From Pseudoflavonifractor_A sp022772585 (lineage in GTDB: Bacteria > Bacillota > Clostridia > Oscillospirales > Oscillospiraceae): a stretch of DNA of 34,980 nt. The stretch is taken from assembly GCF_052065415.1 (NCBI RefSeq), contig NZ_JBQHUB010000030.1:1-34980 (forward strand), in the 5' to 3' direction. The position numbers were made by a program, and so were the translations under genes. Below the pieces are notes generated by a model. The model had not been told where the DNA came from and ran no database searches. It saw nothing but the letters and a program-made list of their open reading frames with translations. Shown here piece after piece: positions 15,160 through 23,127 of the stretch (position 1 is the first letter of the stretch; every line of letters begins with the position of its first letter).

Positions 15160-15400
15160 CCCTGGCCTCCTTGCCCTTTGCCGGGGCGGGCCGGGCGGCG
15201 TTTTCACGGGCGGCCTGCGCCCGCCCCTCGGCTAACTGCTGGGCAATCTTCTTCGCGTCATCCCTGCCGCCCAGCAATTCCTGCTTTTGCAAAACGGACT
15301 CTGTTTCCGCCATAAAGCGGTAAACATCGGCCTGGTTGAAGTCCTCCGGCGCTTTCCCGTTCCACAGGCGCGACCCGTCGGGCCCATATCTTCTCGGCAT
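15149..15400 (-). CDS. Small hypothetical ICE protein (83 aa)
   Basis: Start at MPRRYGPDGSRLWNGKAPEDF (ATG 15400), 6 nt after GGGG. The 83-residue product has a polar N-terminus, a short helix around ADVYRFMAETESVLQKQELL, and a basic alanine-rich tail (ARPAPAKGKEARDDR). It lies between the VirB6-like gene and the methyltransferase gene it overlaps by 11 nt. No family recognised. Confidence 0.65.
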   Translation of the reverse strand: MPRRYGPDGSRLWNGKAPEDFNQADVYRFMAETESVLQKQELLGGRDDAKKIAQQLAEGRAQAARENAARPAPAKGKEARDDR

Positions 15401-15414
15401 ATAACACCCCTTTC

Positions 15415-16281
15415 TCAATGTGCGCTAAAGATACTTCGCGCAATCGCCCCGGTTTTGAACAGCATGAAGCAGAGCAAAACCGTATAGCCCACGGTGCCCC
15501 AAATCGCCCCAATGGGATCTCCGCCTGTGGCAATTCCCTGGATCAGCACCGCATAAATCGCAACACACACCAGAATGAGCAATCCTTGGAAGCCCACGGC
15601 AAACAGGGAGCGCAGATAGTTCTGCCCCATCTGTCCCACCTCCCGGTGGGAGATCGTTGCCATAGGGATGGGGGCCAAACTGGTGAGCAAATAGATTTCC
15701 AACATTCTGCCATACACCAACACAAAAATGACGATGCCCAGCGCCCACATGGTAACGCCAATAATGGAGGACTGGAGCCATAGGCCGAGAAGCGGCCCTA
15801 AGTCCATCCCCTCCAGGGTGGTTTCCAGTTCCGTGATCATATCCGGCGTGATGTCCGTGGAGCCCTGGATCAGACCGCCCGCCTGGGCAATTACCGTCTG
15901 CGACACGTCAAAAACGGCCATCACAATGTCAAAGGTATTTGAGAGAATGAGGATGGCACAAGCCGTTTTGAACATCCATTTGTAGATATTCGCCACGTCA
16001 AACTCGTGCATATTGTTCTTTTCCAAAAGCATCTGAATGAGCTCATAGGTGGCAACAAAGGTCAGTACCAGCCCGGCAATCGGTAAGATCACCGTTTCGG
16101 AAAGCTGGCGGATGAGGGAAAATACCCCGGCGTTCCACGCCGCCGGGGTAGTCCCCACCTGTACCGCAATCTCTCCGACTTGGGTATTGACGTAATCAAA
16201 AAGCCCCTCCAGGTTCCCCATGATCCCGCCAATCAGCAGCTCTTTGAGCCAGTCCGTGAGCCAGTCGGTGAGAAAATCCAT
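15415..16281 (-). CDS. VirB6/TrbL-like channel protein (CD1112 type)
   Basis: A 288-residue polytopic membrane protein of the conjugation channel. It starts MDFLTDWLTDWLKELLIGGIMGNLEGLF and has about six hydrophobic segments, including LPIAGLVLTFVATYELIQMLL, MFKTACAILILSNTFDIVMAVF, MWALGIVIFVLVYGRMLEIYLLTSLAPIPMAT and the C-terminal pair ending FKTGAIARSIFSAH. The LLTSLAPIPMATISHREVGQ loop is typical of this Gram-positive VirB6 group. It lies 11 nt after the Maff2 3' remnant, so its normal transcription from the virD4-maff2 side is now interrupted by the guest element. Confidence 0.88.
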   Translation of the reverse strand: MDFLTDWLTDWLKELLIGGIMGNLEGLFDYVNTQVGEIAVQVGTTPAAWNAGVFSLIRQLSETVILPIAGLVLTFVATYELIQMLLEKNNMHEFDVANIYKWMFKTACAILILSNTFDIVMAVFDVSQTVIAQAGGLIQGSTDITPDMITELETTLEGMDLGPLLGLWLQSSIIGVTMWALGIVIFVLVYGRMLEIYLLTSLAPIPMATISHREVGQMGQNYLRSLFAVGFQGLLILVCVAIYAVLIQGIATGGDPIGAIWGTVGYTVLLCFMLFKTGAIARSIFSAH

Positions 16282-16292
16282 AAGCCGCTACC

Positions 16293-16370
16293 TTAAAACA
16301 GGCCGGACAGCAGAGGGATCAGGGTGGTGCCCAGCAGGATGATGCCGCCGCCCGCCATGAGCTGTTTCAT
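16293..16370 (-). pseudogene. Maff2 small membrane protein, 3' remnant
   Basis: The frame MKQLMAGGGIILLGTTLIPLL ending SGLF-stop is the C-terminal part of a Maff2/TrbC-like protein. The N-terminal part lies 12.5 kb away at 28866-29024. Joining the two at the shared CCATGA block restores a 70-residue protein. The six codons MKQLMA at the junction come from the guest element and copy the host codons MKQFMA. Confidence 0.85.
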
Positions 16371-16413
16371 CCCCAATTAGGTGTAAAAACTCTGCTCGAT
16401 GGCGGGCGGCGGC
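16344..16413. repeat. Inverted repeat spanning the left junction
   Basis: The host maff2 codons for MAGGG (minus strand GCTCATGGCGGGCGGCGGC, 16362-16344) recur on the plus strand just inside the element (GCTCGATGGCGGGCGGCGGC, 16394-16413), differing by one inserted base. Separated by 31 nt that contain the junction. Confidence 0.6.
16355..16380. repeat. Left attachment site of guest element
   Basis: CCATGAGCTGTTTCATCCCC (16355-16374) followed by AATTAG. It matches the right site (28874-28893) at 17 of 20 positions. Host maff2 sequence is to the left; the variant bases belong to the element side. Confidence 0.8.
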
Positions 16414-16464
16414 GTACAAAAAATCTATATGGTGTTGTTAAGAGAACCGTCCCGGCGGGACAGG

Positions 16465-18135
16465 TCAGGCAGTGACCTGTTCCACCTCCGGGATGGGTTT
16501 GAGATTAAAATGAATTTCGATAGAAATGTGTCTTGTTTTATCTTCGTCAATGCGCTCATGCACAACGATTTCTTTGATTAAGCGGTTGAGGGTGGCTGCG
16601 TCCAGCTCTGTGATGTTGGCGTATTCCTGAATGGCTTCCACCCATTGTTTTGCATCATTGGCAAGCTGGACTTCATCGGACAGCCGCTTTCTGCCCTCGG
16701 ACACTTTTGTTTTAAGCTCCGTCTGCTCGGTCTGTGTCTTTTCCAGCATGGTGTTGAAATTCTGCTCACTGATACGCCCTGCAATCATATCCTCATAAAG
16801 CCGCATGACCATTTTGTCCAGAACCTCAATCCGTTCCTCGTCCCTTGTAAGGGAGCGTTCCATTGCTTCCCGCTGTTCCCGCTGCTCGGCTTCACAGGTA
16901 TTGGTCAGGCGGTCGGCAACCGCTTCCCCGTCCATCAGGGCAGCTCTGGCACATTCCCGGATTTTCCGCAGCACATGGCTGTAAAGGGTGTCATAATCAA
17001 TCCGGTGCTGGGTGCAGTGGTTCTTTCCAAAGGCATTGTAGGTCTTGCAGGAGTAAATCCGCTGGGGATGTTTAGCGTTTGTGTAGCGTACCGTCAGCGA
17101 CTTCCCACACTCGCCGCATTTTAACAGTCCGGCAAACAGGCTGATTTCATTGGTCTGCCCCGGACGCTGGCGGGATTTCAGCTTGTTCTGCACAATGTCA
17201 AAGCTCATGCTGTCAATCAGCGGTTCATGCTGTCCCTCCACCACAATCCAGTCCTCCGGCTTCTTTTCCCCAATCGTGCCGATTTTGAAGCGGTAGTCCT
17301 TTTTCTGGGAAGCAATCGCCCCGGTGTAGACGGGATTCATCAAAAGGTCTTTGATAACGGAGAAGTCCCACATATACCGCCCGTTTTCTGGGTCTTTCTT
17401 TTCCCATTTGGTGCGGGTATTGCGAAGCCCCCGTTCCCGGTTCCACCATGTAGGGCAGGGGATTTTTTCTTTCTCCAGCCGTCTGCGGATATAGTTCGGA
17501 CCATGACCGTTCAGGGCATATCCGAAAATCAGCCGCACAATCGGGGCGGTTTCCTCGTCAATGAGCAGATGGTTTTTGTCCTCCGGGTCTTTCCGATACC
17601 CAAACGGGGCAAGACACCCGGTAAACTGTCCTTTCTGCGCTTTCAGAAGATAAGAGGAATGGACTTTCTTGGAAATATCCTTGCTGTACATCTCGTTCAG
17701 GATATTCTTGAACGGGGCAATGTCGTTGTTATCCCGCAGGGTGTCGATGCCGTCATTCATGGCGATATAGCGGACACCGTTTCTTGGGAAAAAGTCCTCA
17801 ATCAAATGCCCGGTTTGCAGATAATTACGCCCCAGTCGGCTGAGGTCTTTCGTGATGACAAGGTTGATCTGCCTGCGCTCAATGGCTCTCAACATTCTCT
17901 GTAGGTCAGGACGCTCCATGTTAAGACCTGTGAAGCCATCGTCCTGATAGACTGCCACAACCTCCCATCCCTGCTTTTCGCAGTATTTTTCCAGCATATC
18001 ACGCTGGTTTGCGATACTGGCACTTTCGCCTTGCAGGTCATCGTCCTTTGACAGCCTGCAATAGACCGCCGCACGATAACCCCCGGCAAGTGCCGAACCG
18101 ATTGTTCTGTATTCCATTTCGTTCATCATAGCCAT
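16465..18135 (-). CDS. Large serine recombinase
   Basis: A 556-residue site-specific recombinase. Resolvase domain at residues about 20-165 with catalytic Ser29 in YCRLSKDDDLQGES and the YQDDGFTG and DLSRLGRN motifs; recombinase DNA-binding domain around GCLAPFGYRKDPEDKNHL; zinc ribbon with CGECGKSL and CKTY...CTQHRID; a coiled coil (SLTRDEERIEVLDKMV onward); and a C-terminal VEAIQEYANITELDAATLNRLIKEIVVHERI block. Similar to TnpX-like transposon recombinases. Its stop is 85 nt from the element's left end, the expected place for the enzyme that excises and inserts this element. It directly follows the small gene at 18136. Confidence 0.95.
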   Translation of the reverse strand: MAMMNEMEYRTIGSALAGGYRAAVYCRLSKDDDLQGESASIANQRDMLEKYCEKQGWEVVAVYQDDGFTGLNMERPDLQRMLRAIERRQINLVITKDLSRLGRNYLQTGHLIEDFFPRNGVRYIAMNDGIDTLRDNNDIAPFKNILNEMYSKDISKKVHSSYLLKAQKGQFTGCLAPFGYRKDPEDKNHLLIDEETAPIVRLIFGYALNGHGPNYIRRRLEKEKIPCPTWWNRERGLRNTRTKWEKKDPENGRYMWDFSVIKDLLMNPVYTGAIASQKKDYRFKIGTIGEKKPEDWIVVEGQHEPLIDSMSFDIVQNKLKSRQRPGQTNEISLFAGLLKCGECGKSLTVRYTNAKHPQRIYSCKTYNAFGKNHCTQHRIDYDTLYSHVLRKIRECARAALMDGEAVADRLTNTCEAEQREQREAMERSLTRDEERIEVLDKMVMRLYEDMIAGRISEQNFNTMLEKTQTEQTELKTKVSEGRKRLSDEVQLANDAKQWVEAIQEYANITELDAATLNRLIKEIVVHERIDEDKTRHISIEIHFNLKPIPEVEQVTA

Positions 18136-18333
18136 TTACCCACACAATCCAGACGGTATCTGGCTCTTTTGAACCTCATCTTCATTATAGCCTATATCTT
18201 TCTTTTTAGCAAGATATTCTTTTGCATTTGTCTTTCCGTATTTCTGGGAAATCAGGCTGACGAACACATCAGTGGCGTCAAGCTCCCCGTCAAATACAGT
18301 GGTCACATGAATCTCTGTTTTGTTTTTTGCCAT
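18136..18333 (-). CDS. Small hypothetical protein upstream of recombinase
   Basis: A 65-residue protein, MAKNKTEIHVTTVFDGELDATDVF, then SLISQKYGKTNAKEYLAKK, ending SQIPSGLCG. GGAGG lies 10 nt before the ATG. Its TAA is directly followed by the recombinase ATG, so the two are co-translated; a role in control of recombination is a guess. No motif recognised. Confidence 0.7.
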   Translation of the reverse strand: MAKNKTEIHVTTVFDGELDATDVFVSLISQKYGKTNAKEYLAKKKDIGYNEDEVQKSQIPSGLCG

Positions 18334-18377
18334 AGGCAGTTATCCTCCATACATGAAAATAGCCAGACAGAGGGTGT

Positions 18378-18574
18378 CGGCAACGAAGTCCGGCAACGGA
18401 CTTCAAAAGACCTTGCAAACAATCTCAATCTGGCGATGGTTACTATTTATACTTTTCTTTTATTTTTTTGTTGTTTTGGTTGTTATAAGGGAGAAAAGCC
18501 CGGAAATAAGGGGTTTTTCCCGGCAACCGGCTCGGCAACGGGATAACAACAGGGGGTGCAACGGGCTGTCCTTT
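18378..18574. other. Repeat-rich, AT-rich region: candidate replication origin
   Basis: The 240-bp gap between the VapE-like gene and the small gene. CGGCAACG occurs at 18378, 18391 and 18533, with CGGCAACC at 18521 and a partial GCAACGGG near 18559; inverted copies (CGTTGCCG, GGTTGCCGG) lie in the adjacent vapE 3' end (18637-18657). GAAGTCCG/CGGACTTC with a GCAA loop forms a perfect hairpin at 18385-18404. A T-rich tract (about 18438-18480) is flanked by these repeats. Iteron-like repeats plus an AT-rich stretch beside helicase and primase genes suggest an origin; this is inference. Confidence 0.4.
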
Positions 18575-19969
18575 TCAGAATGGAAGCTCCATCTGTTCTG
18601 TGACCTCCACAAAACCGTCCATCGTTTTTTCAGACGGGTTGCCGGAGTCCGTTGCCGGGTTTTCACGCTCCCAGCCCTTTTGTCTGCCATATTCGGAAAA
18701 CATTCTTGGGTTTGGGAAGTACCGCCAGCTGGAAATGCACTGGTTCATAATCTCGTTGATTTCCCGGATTTCCCATTGCTTCGGCTCGTCAAAAGCATGG
18801 TTCAAGGCTTCCTTATAGAGCTGCTTGGAGCAGACCATGCTCCCGGTGTATTTATCAAGATACGCCTGTATCATCCCGGCTTTGGTGTCCTCCGGCATAA
18901 AATCCCGCTGGTGTTCTTTGAGATACCGCTGCATGGCGGGGCTGAAAGCCAGCTTGAACCTGCCGCTTTTATAAATCTCCATCGCTTCCGCCCACATCTG
19001 CCCGATATAGGCTCTGGAAGCGGCTTCATCCTCCAAAATGTGAACTTCCGCCTGCTCCGGGTACACCATGACCGGGATAAAGCGGCGGTTGCCGGAACGG
19101 TCAAGGGGCAGGAAGTCAAGGGCATTGGAAGTGCCGCCAAACACGCACTGACGGGGGCGGTCTGCCGGGTGGGTTTCATAAGGTATCTTGTAGACCTCTT
19201 TCTGCCGGCTTAAAAATGACTTGATTTCCTCAATGCTCTTGGCGTTGGCGGTTGCCATCATTTCCGACATTTCAATAATCCAGTGACCTTGCAGCTTGCG
19301 GTACACATTGTCATCGTCCAGCTTCCGCAAATCATCGGAGAACCACTCGTCCCGGACTGCCAGCAGCCGGAAGAAGGTGGACTTTCCAGCCCCCTGACCG
19401 CCTACCAGACAGAGCATGATTTCAAACTTGCACCCCGGCTGAAAGGCTCGTGAGATTGCACCCAGCAGGAACAGCTTCAACGCTTCATAGGTGTAATCGT
19501 CTGCGTCAGCCCCCAGAAAGTGCCGCAGGCAGAAGCGGATTCGCTCTGTCCCGTCCCACACAAGGGTATTGAGATAGTCCCGGATGGGATGGTACTTGTT
19601 TTCATTCGCCACAATCCCGATGGCGTTATCAATCTTTTTCTCATTGGTAAGCCCGTAGGTTTCTTCCAGATAAAGAAGCAGATACTTCATGTCCGTATCG
19701 TTCAGGGCGGTGCTTTCTCTGTGAAAACCGATGGGCTTTATGATGTCCTTGCGGTCAGTCAGGATGTTGTATGCGATAGCCCCTGAAAGCAGAGGGTCAC
19801 GTTGGAATACGGTCAGGCAGTTCCGTATGCTCTGACGGACACCGCCTTTCTCGGTGGTTTCCAGCCCCGCCTTGATTTCCTCAACGCTCTGGGGCGGCTG
19901 CATGGCGTTCATAGTGTTTTTTAGTTCTTGCTGCGTCTGCGGCTGCAAGTTCTGCCATTCGCTGTTCAA
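18575..19969 (-). CDS. VapE-like P-loop helicase/ATPase
   Basis: A 464-residue protein of the virulence-associated E family. Walker A GGQGAGKST at about residues 190-198; then WFSDDLRKLDDDNVYRKLQGHWIIEMSEM (VapE signature) and PRQCVFGGTSNALDFLPLDRSGNRRFIPV, the superfamily 3/D5-like motif region with the arginine finger. N-terminal NEKKIDNAIGIVANENKYHPIRDYLNTLVWDG is also characteristic. Such proteins act with a primase in replicating phage-like and mobilizable elements. The TTG at 19969 is used here; an internal ATG at 19912 is possible. It overlaps the CHC2 gene by 89 nt. Confidence 0.88.
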   Translation of the reverse strand: MNSEWQNLQPQTQQELKNTMNAMQPPQSVEEIKAGLETTEKGGVRQSIRNCLTVFQRDPLLSGAIAYNILTDRKDIIKPIGFHRESTALNDTDMKYLLLYLEETYGLTNEKKIDNAIGIVANENKYHPIRDYLNTLVWDGTERIRFCLRHFLGADADDYTYEALKLFLLGAISRAFQPGCKFEIMLCLVGGQGAGKSTFFRLLAVRDEWFSDDLRKLDDDNVYRKLQGHWIIEMSEMMATANAKSIEEIKSFLSRQKEVYKIPYETHPADRPRQCVFGGTSNALDFLPLDRSGNRRFIPVMVYPEQAEVHILEDEAASRAYIGQMWAEAMEIYKSGRFKLAFSPAMQRYLKEHQRDFMPEDTKAGMIQAYLDKYTGSMVCSKQLYKEALNHAFDEPKQWEIREINEIMNQCISSWRYFPNPRMFSEYGRQKGWERENPATDSGNPSEKTMDGFVEVTEQMELPF

Positions 19970-20525
19970 GCTGTATCACATCCTTTCCGTAGTCCGTAAT
20001 CAAATCCGCTTTTTCCTCTGTTTCCCCGAACAGCAGCACATCCAGCAGATATTCCACTTGGGCTTGCTTCTGTAAGGCTTCCACAAACCGGGGATGAAAG
20101 GCTTCCTCCGGGGAGTGCGGGGCGTAGTCCGTTCTCCATGCCATCAGCAGATGGAGATAATCGGCAAGAATACGGAAGCAGCGATTCTTTGCTTCCTGAA
20201 ACTGTTCCTCCGGGGATTTCTGCCGGGTCTTGGGCTTTTTTACCTTTCCCGGCGGTTTCCAGTCCTCATAGGAAAGCCCGAAGTCCTGTGCCAGCTGTAC
20301 GGCGGCTTCTTTCTTTCCCAGCCCATACAGGGCGGCGGCAAAATCAATCACATCCCCATCCGCACCGCAGCCGAAGCAATGGTAACGCCGATCCAGCTTC
20401 ATGCTTGGGGTTTTATCGTTATGGAACGGGCAGCAAGCCATCCCGTTCCGACCTACATGGATTCCATAATACTCCGCAGCCTGTCTTGTTGTGACGGACT
20501 GCTTCACAGCTTCGAATACATTCAA
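19881..20525 (-). CDS. CHC2 zinc-finger primase-like protein
   Basis: A 214-residue protein. The N-terminal CHC2 zinc finger of DnaG-type primases is clear: ligands C32, H35, C50 and C53 in CPFHNDKTPSMKL and YHCFGCG, followed by GDVIDFAAALYGLGKKEAA. There is no TOPRIM catalytic domain; the rest is a charged helical region, so it is probably a template-binding part of a split primase working with the VapE-like helicase. Start is TTG at 20525, 7 nt after GGAGG. An imperfect terminator-like hairpin lies immediately before the ribosome binding site. Confidence 0.88.
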   Translation of the reverse strand: MNVFEAVKQSVTTRQAAEYYGIHVGRNGMACCPFHNDKTPSMKLDRRYHCFGCGADGDVIDFAAALYGLGKKEAAVQLAQDFGLSYEDWKPPGKVKKPKTRQKSPEEQFQEAKNRCFRILADYLHLLMAWRTDYAPHSPEEAFHPRFVEALQKQAQVEYLLDVLLFGETEEKADLITDYGKDVIQLEQRMAELAAADAARTKKHYERHAAAPER

Positions 20526-20539
20526 ATCTATCCCTCCTT

Positions 20540-20588
20540 GAAAATAAGAAAAGCACCTGACATTCTCTAATTGAAAATGGCAAGTGCC
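20540..20588 (-). terminator. Hairpin plus T-rich tract before CHC2 gene
   Basis: Minus strand AGGCACTTGCCATT pairs, with few mismatches, with AATGTCAGGTGCTT, followed by TTCTTATTTTC and then the ribosome binding site AAGGAGGG. It separates the relaxase gene from the primase/helicase genes. Confidence 0.55.
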
Positions 20589-20590
20589 TG

Positions 20591-22171
20591 TTAAAGTTCC
20601 ATATCCTGTTGTCTGTGTTTCTCCTGTGCCGGGGCGGTTCTTTGTGCTTTTTTCTCGTCAGTCTTATCCTGCAAGACTTCTTTGATGGGCTGCTTCTTGG
20701 GCGGCTCTTTGCTTTCCTCTGTGCCGGGTGTGGCTTTCCGTACCCAGTAGCGGATGTCCCGCAGCTTCTTCAAATCCTCCTGTACCTCGGTCAGTGGTAC
20801 TTTCAGCTCTGCGATTTCGCTGAGAAGCGTTTCCTGCTCCTGTTGCAACTCATTTTTCGTTTTATCCTTATCGTCCGGGTGCTTGGCAAGGTAGTCAGCG
20901 GCTTTCTCATACCGGGCAACCTCCGGGTGTTCCTGTTTGAATTTCCCCTTTATTTTCTTAAAAAATATCTTCTGGTACTTCTCATAGACAGCCTTACATT
21001 CCTTGCAGTCTGTCCGGCTGGCAAGAATCCCGTCAATCACTTTGCTCCGGGCTTCCTTTGGCTTCATCTGATTGCGGTAATCTGCGGCTGATTTCCCGGA
21101 AGATTCCAGAAACGCTTCTAAGTCCTCCACAGTGGAAAGCCCCTTTTGCCGGAGATAGGACAGGGCTTCGCTGACTGCCTTTAAGTCCTGTGAAGTTCCC
21201 CGGTTCTGTCCAGCCCTTGTCCAGTCCTTCCGTTCTTCCTTTCGTATCTCCATATACTTCATCAGCAGATTGGGAAGAAGTGTCGCTTCCTCCGCCGCCT
21301 TTTGTGCAAGCAGCTCCTTCCGTTTTTCTCCCAGCTCGGTAATCCAGCCTTTGAGGTTTTGGATAAGCTGCCGGATGGACTTCATCAGGCGGTTGGCGGC
21401 TCTGATTTCCCGGTTCAGGTTGCCGATATTCGTCTGGATACCTCGCTTTTCCATCTGCCGGACAGCAGTCCCCTCATGGACAGTGGGGACTATATCAAGC
21501 CCCTGTCTGGCATAGGAACGCAAGTCCACACGCTCCGGGCGGTCATTGGCGTCCAGATAGCGGTTCTGGATAACCTCCCATTCATGCCGCCAGATTTCAC
21601 AATACTTCTGGTCGTTCCAGTCCACCGTATCCTCCTTGTGGCTTTTCCACCTGCCGGACGGCAGCTTTATCCGTTCCCCATTCTCGTCAAGGTCATAAAC
21701 CTTGCGGCTCTTGGGAAGCCATTTTCCATGTTCATCCATTGCCCGCATGGTCAGCAGGACATGGGCGTGGGGATTGTGTCCCGGCGGATGGGGGTCATGG
21801 ATGGCAAAATCAGCAATCATGCCTTTGGAAACAAACTGCTGTTCACAAAACTCCCGTACAAGGACAGCGTACTGGTCGGGCGGTATCTCTCTGGGAATGG
21901 TAAGCACCCACCGCCTTGCAAGCTGGGAGTTCCATTGCTTTTCCACCGCTTCGGCGGCATTCCATAAAGTATTGCGGTCTGCATATTCCTGTGGAGCATT
22001 TGCCGGGAGCAGGATTTCATTGTGGACGATACCACGCTTTTCCGGGTAGTGCTTTACTTGCTGGTCGTATTCACAGAACAGCTTTTCGCCGCTTTGGTAA
22101 GCAGCGGCGGCAACCGCAGACTGCCGCTGGCTGCGCTGAACAATCGTGATTTCGTTGTGTGGACAAGGCAT
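20591..22171 (-). CDS. MobA/MobL (MobQ-type) relaxase of the guest element
   Basis: A 526-residue relaxase, MPCPHNEITIVQRSQRQSAVAAAAYQSGEKL, the standard MobA/MobL opening with an early Tyr for strand transfer. The three-His metal site is in HDPHPPGHNPHAHVLLT (residues about 124-140). The C-terminal half is charged and coiled. It nicks the guest's own transfer origin so the element can move through a channel supplied by another element. The ATG at 22171 is 8 nt after GGAGG. Distinct family from the ICE relaxase at 4465-5871. Confidence 0.94.
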   Translation of the reverse strand: MPCPHNEITIVQRSQRQSAVAAAAYQSGEKLFCEYDQQVKHYPEKRGIVHNEILLPANAPQEYADRNTLWNAAEAVEKQWNSQLARRWVLTIPREIPPDQYAVLVREFCEQQFVSKGMIADFAIHDPHPPGHNPHAHVLLTMRAMDEHGKWLPKSRKVYDLDENGERIKLPSGRWKSHKEDTVDWNDQKYCEIWRHEWEVIQNRYLDANDRPERVDLRSYARQGLDIVPTVHEGTAVRQMEKRGIQTNIGNLNREIRAANRLMKSIRQLIQNLKGWITELGEKRKELLAQKAAEEATLLPNLLMKYMEIRKEERKDWTRAGQNRGTSQDLKAVSEALSYLRQKGLSTVEDLEAFLESSGKSAADYRNQMKPKEARSKVIDGILASRTDCKECKAVYEKYQKIFFKKIKGKFKQEHPEVARYEKAADYLAKHPDDKDKTKNELQQEQETLLSEIAELKVPLTEVQEDLKKLRDIRYWVRKATPGTEESKEPPKKQPIKEVLQDKTDEKKAQRTAPAQEKHRQQDMEL

Positions 22172-22190
22172 TTCGTGTCCCTCCTTTCGC

Positions 22191-22221
22191 TAATTGGTGG
22201 ATGGGGTGGCGTTTTACCACC
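22191..22221. other. Candidate transfer-origin region of guest element
   Basis: Directly upstream of the MobA/MobL gene: GGTGG (22205-22209) pairs with CCACC (22217-22221) across a GCGTTTTA-type loop, with a further GGTGG at 22196. Small inverted repeats upstream of the relaxase gene are typical of such origins. No nick-site consensus is recognised. Confidence 0.3.
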
Positions 22222-22233
22222 TCATTTTGGGCA

Positions 22234-22269
22234 GAAAAAAAGCAGGAGACCTTTTTCAGATTTCCTGCT
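22234..22269 (-). terminator. Terminator between kinase cassette and relaxase
   Basis: Minus strand AGCAGGA (22269-22263) pairs with TCCTGCT (22247-22241), 15-nt loop, then TTTTTTT. It ends transcription coming from the kinase gene. Confidence 0.75.
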
Positions 22270-22309
22270 CGGTGTGCCACTGTGTGAGCGGCGGGTATTT
22301 AGTTGTAAA

Positions 22310-22334
22310 AGTTCGGGACAAGTTGACCCGATGT
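22310..22334. repeat. Divergent 25-bp palindrome copy inside guest element
   Basis: AGTTCGGGACAAGTTGACCC and GATGT match the GGGACA-type copy at 31545 at about 22 of 25 positions by eye (allowing C/T in the third position). The only copy seen in the guest element. Confidence 0.6.
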
Positions 22335-22341
22335 AAAGCTA

Positions 22342-22965
22342 ACAAACTGGAATTGCACCAAAACAATCTAAGACAACAACGCTGCCCTACTTGCGATTTT
22401 TTCTTGTACTGCGGAAACAGTTTCTTGAATGGAATAAGTGGTCGTATCTATAACATTCGATTCATATATTCCCAGATTGCAAAATTGCTCCCACATGGTT
22501 TCTACCAATTCGATATTTGTCTTTCGGTCTAACTTTGAGCGTTCAACAGCTCGCTTCAAGGTTTCTTCCTTACTTGCCCTTAAAATAATATAATGCACCT
22601 CATAATGTTCCCGAACAAGACTTTGCCACGGCTTTAAAAACCACGGTCCGATAATACCGTCAACAATTACATCATATCCACCACGAGCATATCGCTTCGC
22701 AGCTTCTAAAAACGCTTCAATGACAATCAAATTTTGCTCATTTGATTCTGGCAAATGCGGTGGTATTGCCCCTTTACTCAAATAATGATAAAAGTCATCT
22801 GTGTGCATATGCACAGACTTTTCCAAATCTGATTCTTTTGCAACAGCAGATGCCGTTGTAGTTTTTCCTGTCCCCGGCGCACCTGTGATTACAATAATTC
22901 TACCTTGATTCATCTATATTTTACCTCCACAAATTACGATTTTCTTAATTCTACAAACTGGAATT
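22342..22965. repeat. Short direct repeats flanking the kinase gene
   Basis: ACAAACTGGAATT occurs at 22342-22354 and 22953-22965, and TGTAAAGCT precedes or follows each copy (22333 and about 22974). They bracket the P-loop kinase gene, suggesting duplication or recombination at cassette ends. The 214 nt from 22914 to 23127 otherwise show AT-rich DNA and no gene. Confidence 0.45.
22368..22913 (-). CDS. P-loop (AAA_33-like) kinase
   Basis: A 181-residue nucleotide-binding protein. Walker A GAPGTGKTT (residues 11-19) after the strand RIIVIT; HMHTDDFYHYL follows like the second motif of small-molecule kinases; YDVIVDGIIGPWFLKPW and the lid-like RSKLDRKTN complete the fold. It resembles chloramphenicol-phosphotransferase/zeta-toxin-type kinases, but I cannot assign a substrate. 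AT-rich codon use like the neighbouring ABC-F gene suggests arrival with that cassette. GGAGG lies 10 nt before the ATG. Confidence 0.75.
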   Translation of the reverse strand: MNQGRIIVITGAPGTGKTTTASAVAKESDLEKSVHMHTDDFYHYLSKGAIPPHLPESNEQNLIVIEAFLEAAKRYARGGYDVIVDGIIGPWFLKPWQSLVREHYEVHYIILRASKEETLKRAVERSKLDRKTNIELVETMWEQFCNLGIYESNVIDTTTYSIQETVSAVQEKIASRAALLS

Positions 22966-23127
22966 TGAGTCTCTGTAAAGCTGGAATTAACCCATACAAT
23001 TATTTTAATTTAGAGGTTCTTACGCAATTATCCGTATTTTGTAATTTTTCAATACTGGAATGCCAGTGTAAATCAGCATTCTCCATTTTTATTAAAGCGA
23101 AAAACGTAAAATTGCGGAAGAACCAAT

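Noticed and set aside
16399..16581. Plus-strand frame beginning MAGGGVQK at the guest left end
   Set aside because: Starts in the inverted copy of the maff2 target and runs antisense into the recombinase gene; no ribosome binding site.
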